A DNA stretch of 35,194 bases from positions 1 to 35,194 of the forward strand of contig NZ_BIMR01000141.1 in the NCBI RefSeq assembly GCF_004306155.1. The letters run 5' to 3'. Each line of letters opens with the position of its first letter. Position 1 is the first letter of the stretch. The translations under genes were made by a program, and so were the position numbers. Positions 29,977-35,194 of this stretch are shown here, piece after piece. Under the pieces are notes generated by a model. That model saw nothing but the letters and a program-made list of their open reading frames with translations, was not told the DNA's origin and searched no databases. The stretch comes from Cellulomonas biazotea (GTDB lineage Bacteria > Actinomycetota > Actinomycetes > Actinomycetales > Cellulomonadaceae).

Positions 29977-30516
29977 ATGACCACGATCGACGAGCAGGGC
30001 CGCCCGGAGCCCCCGGTCGCCGCTGACGAGGTGTCCACGCTGCTGGGCTTCCTCGACTTCCACCGCGCGACGCTGCGCTGGAAGACGGCCGACCTCGACA
30101 CCGCCGGGCTGCGCGCCCGCCTCGCCCCGACCGACATGACCCTCGGCGGGCTGCTCAAGCACATCGCCTGGGTCGAGGACCACTGGTTCGGCACCCGCCT
30201 GCACGACGAGGACCCCGGCACGCCGTGGGACGGCGCCGACTGGGACGCCGACCGTGACTGGGAGTGGACGTCCGCGCACCACGACTCCCCGGCCGAGCTG
30301 CGGGCACTGTGGGAGTCGACCGTCGAGCAGTCCCGCGTCCGCACCGAGCGCGCGCTCGCGGACGGCGGCCTCGACACCCTGGCCCGACGCCCGTTCCGGG
30401 ACGGCAGCGCGCCGTCGCTGCGCTGGATCCTCGTCCACATGATCGAGGAGTACGCCCGCCACAACGGCCACGCGGACCTCCTGCGCCAGTCCGTCGACGG
30501 CCTGGTCGGCGAGTAA
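29977..30516 (+). CDS. DUF664/DinB-superfamily protein, copy 2
   Basis: 179 residues from ATG 29977. It is a paralogue of the preceding gene with the same framework: FLDFHRATLRWKTADLDTAG, then MTLGGLLKHIAWVEDHWFG, a WDADRDWEW segment matching DPDWDWH of copy 1, and MIEEYARHNGHADLLRQSVD. All three putative metal-binding His are kept. Both proteins end in VDGLVGE, copy 1 having a five-residue tail. The divergence between the copies is too large for a recent duplication, so they may act on different substrates. Each has its own leaderless promoter-like box. Confidence 0.9.
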   Translation: MTTIDEQGRPEPPVAADEVSTLLGFLDFHRATLRWKTADLDTAGLRARLAPTDMTLGGLLKHIAWVEDHWFGTRLHDEDPGTPWDGADWDADRDWEWTSAHHDSPAELRALWESTVEQSRVRTERALADGGLDTLARRPFRDGSAPSLRWILVHMIEEYARHNGHADLLRQSVDGLVGE

Positions 30517-30545
30517 CCAGCTCGACCCGCACCGCCCCACGGCCC

Positions 30546-30569
30546 GACCCACCTGCCGACCCACCTGCC
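30546..30569 (+). repeat. Tandem 12-bp repeat in a noncoding gap
   Basis: GACCCACCTGCC is repeated twice without a gap (30546-30557, 30558-30569). It lies in the 272-bp stretch (30517-30788) between the second DinB gene and the acetyltransferase gene, where nothing else was recognised. Confidence 0.6.
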
Positions 30570-30788
30570 ACCCGCCTTCCGCTGACCGGCTCTCCGTCGA
30601 CCCGACCCTCGCGCCGACCCCGTCAACGCGCCCCCTCACATGGGTGTCGCGGGCACCAGGACGGGGTCGCCGCCTGGCCGGGGCCACCGACCCGGCCGAC
30701 GAGGGAGTCGACGCGCCGACTCGACGGGTCGACCGGCCGACGGACCGACGGTCGACACGGCGTGGTCCGGACCGCGACCATACGGGGC

Positions 30789-31511
30789 GTGCCGCTGCTC
30801 ACCGTTCCCGTCGTCGTGCCCGGGACGTGGGGTGGTCGGCCGCAGCCGACGCTCCACGCGGACGGGATCGCGCTGCGCGCCTGGTCGGTGGCCGACGCCC
30901 CCGCCGTCCGCGCCGCCTACGACGACCCGGCGATCCGGCGCTGGCACGCCCGCTCGATGGCCGACGACGCGGAGGCGGCCGCGTGGATCGAGACCCGACG
31001 GGCCGGGTGGACCGCGGAGCGCCTCGCCGAGTGGGCGATCGTCATGACCCCGATGACCCCGACGACCCCGACGACCCCGACGATCGCGGGTCGGGGCCCA
31101 GGGCCGGGGGAGGTCGGCCTCGAGCGGGACGGACGCGCTGACCCGGCCGGGCAGGGCGTCGGCGGGGCGGCGGGCCTCGTCGTCGGGCGGGCCGGGCTGA
31201 ACCGGGTGGACCTGCACGAGGGCATCGGCACGCTCGCCTACTGGGTCGTCCCGGCAGCCCGTCGTCGGGGCGTGGCGGTCCTGGCGGCGGGGGAGGTGCT
31301 GCGGTGGGCGTTCGACGACCTCGGTCTGCACCGCGTCGAGGTCGCGCACTCGACGCTCAACCTGGCGTCGTGCCGGGTGGCCGAGCGGCTCGGGTGCCGC
31401 GCGGAGGGTGTCCGCCGCAGCGAGGCTCTGCACGCCGACGGCCACCACGACATGCACGTCCACGCCCGCCTGGCGACGGACCCCGCCCCGCCCCCGCTGG
31501 ACCCGCACTGA
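30789..31511 (+). CDS. GNAT-family N-acetyltransferase with low-complexity insertion
   Basis: 240 residues from GTG 30789; the start is uncertain because no clear ribosome-binding site or -10 box was found and GTG 30762 is also in frame. The RimJ/RimL-like GNAT pattern is visible: LRAWSVADAPAVRAAYDDPA, then WIETRRAGWTAERLAEWAIV, IGTLAYWVVPAARRRGVAVL with the acetyl-CoA-binding RRRGVA loop, and LHRVEVAHSTLNLASCRVAE followed by RLGCRAEG. Between strand WAIV and AGLVVGRAGLNRVDL there is an insertion of about 45 residues: MTP/TTP repeats and a Gly-rich linker that homologues normally lack. It would acetylate an amino group of an unknown substrate. Confidence 0.85.
   Translation: MPLLTVPVVVPGTWGGRPQPTLHADGIALRAWSVADAPAVRAAYDDPAIRRWHARSMADDAEAAAWIETRRAGWTAERLAEWAIVMTPMTPTTPTTPTIAGRGPGPGEVGLERDGRADPAGQGVGGAAGLVVGRAGLNRVDLHEGIGTLAYWVVPAARRRGVAVLAAGEVLRWAFDDLGLHRVEVAHSTLNLASCRVAERLGCRAEGVRRSEALHADGHHDMHVHARLATDPAPPPLDPH
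31044..31079 (+). repeat. In-frame 9-bp tandem repeat in the acetyltransferase gene
   Basis: Four units of ATGACCCCG or ACGACCCCG, with a degenerate fifth, encode MTP-MTP-TTP-TTP. A 9-bp unit keeps the frame whatever the copy number, so length variation between strains would change only a surface loop. Confidence 0.85.
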
Positions 31512-31569
31512 GCCTCCACCCGCGCTGACCTACACCCGCGCTTGCTTCCCCTCCACGTCGCCCGCCGGC

Positions 31570-31641
31570 GCCGAGGTCGCTGGTTCGCGCCGAGGTCGCC
31601 GGTCGGAGCTGACGACCTCGGCTGGGACTGACGACCTCGGC
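31570..31641. repeat. Dispersed intergenic palindromic repeat, copy 3
   Basis: Nested inverted arms: GCCGAGGTCG at 31570-31579 and 31589-31598, and CGACCTCGGC at 31613-31622 and 31632-31641, all 10 bp and perfect. It lies between the convergent stops of the acetyltransferase (31511) and pckG (31679) and probably serves as a two-way terminator. Confidence 0.75.
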
Positions 31642-31678
31642 GGGGGACTGGTGAGGGTGCGAGGTCCGGAGGGAGGGG

Positions 31679-33544
31679 TCAGGTGGGGGTGGTCAGGCGG
31701 GTGCGGAGGGCGGCGAGCTGGGTGTGGAGGGCCGCCGGGACGCGGGCGCCGAAGCCCGCGAGGAAGTCCTCCGTCAGGTCGGCCTCGACCGACCACGACG
31801 TCGGGTCGACGTCGAGCAGGCGGCGCAGGTCGTCGGGGTCGAGGTCCAGGCCGTCGACGTCCAGCGCGCCGGGTGCGGGCAGCAGGCCGACCGGGCTGGG
31901 GACCGCGCCGACGTCGGTCCGGACGCCGCGCGCCCGGTCGACCTGCGCGACCATCCACGCGAGCACGCGGATGTTCTCCCCGAACCCGGGCCACAGGTAG
32001 CGGCCCGACGCGTCCTTGCGGAACCAGTTGACCTGGAACACCAGGGGCCGGGTCGACGGGTCGAGCGACGCGCCGACGCGCAGCCAGTGGGCCCAGTGGT
32101 CGGCCATGTCGTAGCCGCAGAAGGGGAGCATCGCGAACGGGTCGCGGCGCAGCTCCCCGACGGTCCCCTCGGCGGCGGCGGTCTGCTCGGAGGAGATCGT
32201 GGCGCCGAGGAAGACGCCGTGCTCCCAGTCGTGGGCCTGCGCGACGAGCGGCACGTTGGTGGCCCGGCGGCCGCCGAACACGATGGCGTCGAGGGGGACG
32301 CCCGCGGGGTCCTCCCACGAGTCGGCGATGGTGGGGCACTGCGCGGCGGCGACGGTGAACCGGGAGTTCGGGTGCGCGGCGGGCCGACCGGAGTCGGGCG
32401 TCCACGGCCGGCCGGTCCAGTCGACGAGGCCCTCGGGCGGATCGGGGGTCAGGCCCTCCCACCAGACGTCGCCGTCGGGCGTGAGGGCGACGTTGGTGAA
32501 GATCGTGTCCCGGTCGAGCGTCGCGATCGCCGCCGGGTTGGTCGCGACCGACGTGCCGGGCGCGACGCCGAAGAACCCGGCCTCGGGGTTGATGGCGCGC
32601 AGCGTGCCGTCAGGCCCGGGGCGCAGCCAGGCGATGTCGTCGCCGATCGTCTCGACCCGCCAGCCGGGCAGCGTGGGGGTGAGCATCGCGAGGTTCGTCT
32701 TGCCGCACGCCGACGGGAACGCGGCGGCCACGTGGTAGCGGCGTCCCTGCGGCGACGTCACGCGGATCAGCAGCATGTGCTCGGCGAGCCAGCCCTCGTC
32801 GCGGCCCATGACCGACGCGATGCGCAGCGCGAAGCACTTCTTGCCGAGCAGCGCGTTGCCGCCGTACCCCGACCCGAACGACCAGATCTCGCGGGTCTCG
32901 GGGAAGTGGGCGATGTACTTCGTGTCGGAGCAGGGCCACGGGACGTCGGGCCGGCTCGTGCCGTCGGCGTCGCGCAGCGGCGCGCCGACGGAGTGGACGG
33001 CGGGCACGAACGGCGACCCGGCGTCGATGAGGTCGACGACGTCGCGGGTCACGCGGGTCATCGTCGCCATGGAGACGACGACGTACGGGGAGTCGGTGAG
33101 CTGCACGCCGACCTGCGAGATCGGCCCGCCGACGGGTCCCATGGAGAACGGGACGACGTACATCGTGCGGCCGCGCATCGACCCGTCGAAGACGCCCGCG
33201 AGCTCGGCGCGCATGGCGTCGGGCGCGCGCCAGTTGTTCGTCGGGCCCGCGTCGGCCTCGTCGACCGAGCAGATGAACGTGCGCGACTCGACGCGCGCGA
33301 CGTCGGACGGGTCGGACCGCGCGAGGTAGCTGCCGGGGCGCAGGACGGGGTCGAGCGGCAGGAGCGTCCCGGTCTCGACCATCTGCGCGAGCAGCGCCTG
33401 CCGCTCGGCGGCGGAGCCGTCGCACCACACGACCGCGTCGGGCTGCGTGAGGTCGGCGACGTCCGCGACCCAGGCGCGCAGGTCGCGCGAGGCGGGGCGG
33501 GAGGTCGCGGCGTCGACCGCGGGGGGCAGCGTCGTGACGGTCAT
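31679..33544 (-). CDS. pckG: Phosphoenolpyruvate carboxykinase (GTP)
   Basis: 621 residues from ATG 33544, eight nt after GGAGGAG. It converts oxaloacetate and GTP to phosphoenolpyruvate, GDP and CO2, the entry step of gluconeogenesis. Diagnostic segments are the family-specific P-loop [13 protein letters not shown] (K282, T283, with the hyper-reactive Cys C280), GDDIAWL (D302-D303) for metal binding, [13 protein letters not shown], the early VESRTFIC and NNWRAP segments, and [11 protein letters not shown]. The length matches other actinobacterial PckG proteins. It is divergent from a RamB/ScfR-like regulator with a 117-bp shared region carrying palindromes, suggesting control by that regulator in response to acetate or short-chain acyl metabolism. 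Confidence 0.98.
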   Translation of the reverse strand: MTVTTLPPAVDAATSRPASRDLRAWVADVADLTQPDAVVWCDGSAAERQALLAQMVETGTLLPLDPVLRPGSYLARSDPSDVARVESRTFICSVDEADAGPTNNWRAPDAMRAELAGVFDGSMRGRTMYVVPFSMGPVGGPISQVGVQLTDSPYVVVSMATMTRVTRDVVDLIDAGSPFVPAVHSVGAPLRDADGTSRPDVPWPCSDTKYIAHFPETREIWSFGSGYGGNALLGKKCFALRIASVMGRDEGWLAEHMLLIRVTSPQGRRYHVAAAFPSACGKTNLAMLTPTLPGWRVETIGDDIAWLRPGPDGTLRAINPEAGFFGVAPGTSVATNPAAIATLDRDTIFTNVALTPDGDVWWEGLTPDPPEGLVDWTGRPWTPDSGRPAAHPNSRFTVAAAQCPTIADSWEDPAGVPLDAIVFGGRRATNVPLVAQAHDWEHGVFLGATISSEQTAAAEGTVGELRRDPFAMLPFCGYDMADHWAHWLRVGASLDPSTRPLVFQVNWFRKDASGRYLWPGFGENIRVLAWMVAQVDRARGVRTDVGAVPSPVGLLPAPGALDVDGLDLDPDDLRRLLDVDPTSWSVEADLTEDFLAGFGARVPAALHTQLAALRTRLTTPT

Positions 33545-33625
33545 CGGGGGTCTCCTCCGGTGGCGGGAAAGTGGCTCCCTTCGATCGTCACGTCAACCTG
33601 GCCCGGTTCGCCGGGTAGCGCGGGT

Positions 33626-33661
33626 GTCAAGTTTCGTGCTTCTTGACGTACGGTGAAGCAC
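33626..33661 (+). promoter_or_regulatory. Two overlapping palindromes at the RamB-type promoter
   Basis: GTCAAG (33626-33631) pairs with CTTGAC (33642-33647), and GTGCTTC (33636-33642) pairs with GAAGCAC (33655-33661). The -10 box TACGGT (33649-33654) lies inside the second palindrome and ends 7 nt before the ATG, so a bound protein would block the promoter. Likely an autoregulatory operator. Confidence 0.65.
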
Positions 33662-35110
33662 ATGGCAACCGGTGCGGACGCCCTGACCCTCGGCCGACGC
33701 ATCCGGCACGCCCGCAAGGGCCGCGGGATGACGCTCGACGACCTCGGCGCCGCCGTCGGCGTCACGCCCAGCCTGCTGTCGCTCGTCGAGAACGGCCGCC
33801 GCGAGCCCCGCCTGGCCCTGCTGCGCGACATCGCCGACGCGCTCGACGTGACCGTCCCCGACCTGCTCGACGACGAGCCGCCGTCGCGCCGCGCCGCCCT
33901 GGAGATCGCGCTCGACCGCGCGCAGCAGAACCCCGCGTTCGCGGCCCTCGGCCTGCCCGCCGTCCGCCCGGGACGCACCGTCCCGCTGCCCGTCCTGGAG
34001 CAGCTCGTCGGCCTGCACACCGAGCTCGCGCGCCGCGCCACCGAGGCCGTCGCCACCCCGGAGGAGGCCCGCCGCGCCAACACGCAGCAGCGCCTCGACC
34101 GGCAGGCCCGCGACAACCACCTGCCCGACCTGGAGGCCCTCGCCGAGGACATGGTGCGCCGCGCCGGCTACACGTCCGGGGCCCTCACGCACCGCGCCGT
34201 GTCCCGCATGGCCGAGCAGCTCGGCTTCGAGATCCGGCACGTCGACGACCTGCCGTCGTCGACCCGCACCGTCACCGACCTCGCCCACGGCCGCATCTAC
34301 CTGCCGCCCGCCTCGACCCCCGGCGGGCACGGCCTGCGCTCGCTCGCGCTGCAGGCCATGGCCCACCGCGTCCTCGGCCACGAGCGGCCCACGTCGTACG
34401 AGGACTTCCTGCACCAGCGGCTCGAGATCACGTACTTCGCGTCCTGCTGCCTCATGCCCGAGTCGGCCGCCGTCACGTTCCTCGACGAGCGCAAGCGCGC
34501 CAAGGACCTCGCCATCGAGGACTTCCGCGACGCGTTCGGGGTGACCCACGAGGCCGCCGCGCAACGGTTCACGAGCCTTGCGACCCACCACCTCGGTATC
34601 CGCGTGCACTTCCTGCGGATCGGCGAGGACGGCGCGATCTTCCGCGCGTACGCGAACGACGGGCTCGTCCTGCCGACCGACGTCACGGGTGCGATCGAGG
34701 GCCAGATGGTCTGCCGGCGGTGGGCCGTGCGCCGCGCGCTCGCCCGCCGCGACCAGGCCACCGAGTCCTACCAGTACACCGACACCCCCGCCGGGACGTT
34801 CTGGTGCTCGACGCAGACCGGCAGCGCCTCCACCGGCAAGCTCGCGCTCGCGGTCGGCGTGCCGTTCGCGTCGGCGAAGTGGTTCCGCGGCCGGGACACC
34901 ACCGTCCGGCACGCCTCGACCTGCCCCGACGAGGGCTGCTGCCGTCGTCCCCCGGCGGATGCCGCCGCCCGCTGGGCCGACGCGTCCTGGCCCAGCGCCC
35001 GCATCCACCAGCAGGTCTTCTCCGCGCTGCCGACCGGCGCGTTCCCCGGCGTCGACGCGACCGAGGTCTACGCGTTCCTCGACCGCCACGCCCGCGTCGA
35101 CGACGCCTGA
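33662..35110 (+). CDS. XRE-family regulator of the RamB/ScfR (short-chain fatty-acyl) group
   Basis: 482 residues from ATG 33662, placed by the leaderless -10 box; a GTG at 33653 is in frame but overlaps that box. The N-terminal HTH_3 domain (about 8-65) reads LGRRIRHARKGRGMTLDDLG, then TPSLLSLVENGRREPRLALL. The middle region (about 185-270) is IrrE-like, including ALQAMAHRVLGHERPTSYED (HxxxGHE). A DUF2083-type C-terminal domain follows, containing FWCSTQTG and a Cys cluster CPDEGCC that may bind metal. RamB of corynebacteria and mycobacteria represses glyoxylate-cycle and acetate genes. Adjacent pckG suggests a role in the gluconeogenesis/acetate switch here. Confidence 0.9.
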   Translation: MATGADALTLGRRIRHARKGRGMTLDDLGAAVGVTPSLLSLVENGRREPRLALLRDIADALDVTVPDLLDDEPPSRRAALEIALDRAQQNPAFAALGLPAVRPGRTVPLPVLEQLVGLHTELARRATEAVATPEEARRANTQQRLDRQARDNHLPDLEALAEDMVRRAGYTSGALTHRAVSRMAEQLGFEIRHVDDLPSSTRTVTDLAHGRIYLPPASTPGGHGLRSLALQAMAHRVLGHERPTSYEDFLHQRLEITYFASCCLMPESAAVTFLDERKRAKDLAIEDFRDAFGVTHEAAAQRFTSLATHHLGIRVHFLRIGEDGAIFRAYANDGLVLPTDVTGAIEGQMVCRRWAVRRALARRDQATESYQYTDTPAGTFWCSTQTGSASTGKLALAVGVPFASAKWFRGRDTTVRHASTCPDEGCCRRPPADAAARWADASWPSARIHQQVFSALPTGAFPGVDATEVYAFLDRHARVDDA

Positions 35111-35112
35111 GC

Positions 35113-35154
35113 GGTCGAGGTCGGGCGGTCGAGGTCGGACGGTCGAGGTCGGAC
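35113..35154 (+). repeat. Three tandem 14-bp repeats after the RamB-type gene
   Basis: GGTCGAGGTCGG(G/A)C is repeated at 35113-35126, 35127-35140 and 35141-35154 and runs into the terminator hairpin. The word CGAGGTCG is shared with the dispersed intergenic palindromes. Confidence 0.8.
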
Positions 35155-35191
35155 GGTCGGCCAGGCCCCGCGACCCGGCCGACCGTCCGAC
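35148..35191 (+). terminator. Hairpin terminator after the RamB-type gene
   Basis: Arms 35148-35162 and 35177-35191 are perfectly complementary over 15 bp with a 14-nt loop. It begins 38 bp past the stop at 35110. Confidence 0.8.
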
Positions 35192-35194
35192 GGC

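Noticed and set aside
1-35194. CRISPR array, prophage, insertion sequence or tRNA/rRNA gene
   Set aside because: No regularly spaced identical repeats with unique spacers, no transposase or phage structural proteins, and no tRNA-like fold were recognised by eye.

Overview
The window is high-GC DNA whose gene content points to an actinobacterium, most like Cellulomonas or a close relative (inferred from gene content only). Indicators are a mycothiol-dependent-isomerase family protein, an F420-type PPOX protein, a GTP-dependent PEP carboxykinase next to a RamB-type regulator, a secreted GH81 glucanase and many apparently leaderless genes. Eight starts have a TANNNT-like -10 box ending 6-7 nt before the start codon and no Shine-Dalgarno sequence.

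Layout. 1-3936: the 3' end of a LacI-type regulator converges on a secreted GH81 beta-1,3-glucanase (GH81-FN3-FN3-CBM6), with a 16-bp hairpin between them. 4424-8353: an AraC-type regulator is divergent from an MDMPI/DinB-fold protein, followed by a small HNH protein, deoxyribonuclease IV and a FusB/FBP-type zinc-finger protein behind a leader of over 400 nt with a candidate small ORF. 8418-10103: an ECF41 sigma factor lies next to its typical NAD(P)-binding partner. 10388-19129: a 2913-residue LPxTG surface protein with five SdrD_B-like domains. 19289-20682: a GyrI-like protein and a PhzF-family protein.

20724-21813 holds the most interesting locus: an Abi_2 (AbiD/AbiF) HEPN-type protein with two RX4H motifs. 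It is preceded on its own strand by a promoter-like sequence and a compact hairpin followed by a U tract, which looks like a small noncoding RNA. Such HEPN/ncRNA pairs are phage-defence toxin-antitoxin candidates and have been proposed as relatives of the Cas13 ancestor. Further on are a PPOX protein, an aldo/keto reductase, a dienelactone-hydrolase-like protein and a Phd/VapC toxin-antitoxin pair with a palindromic operator (24045-24698).

24830-31511 contains membrane and secreted proteins, a WYL regulator divergent from two tandem DUF664/DinB paralogues, and a GNAT acetyltransferase with a low-complexity insertion. 31679-35110: pckG is divergent from a RamB/ScfR-like regulator with two overlapping palindromes at the regulator's promoter. 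A family of palindromic repeats built on GCCGAGGTCGTCA / TGACGACCTCGGC occurs in at least three intergenic gaps (about 4286, 6403 and 31570). No CRISPR array, tRNA, rRNA, insertion sequence or prophage was recognised.
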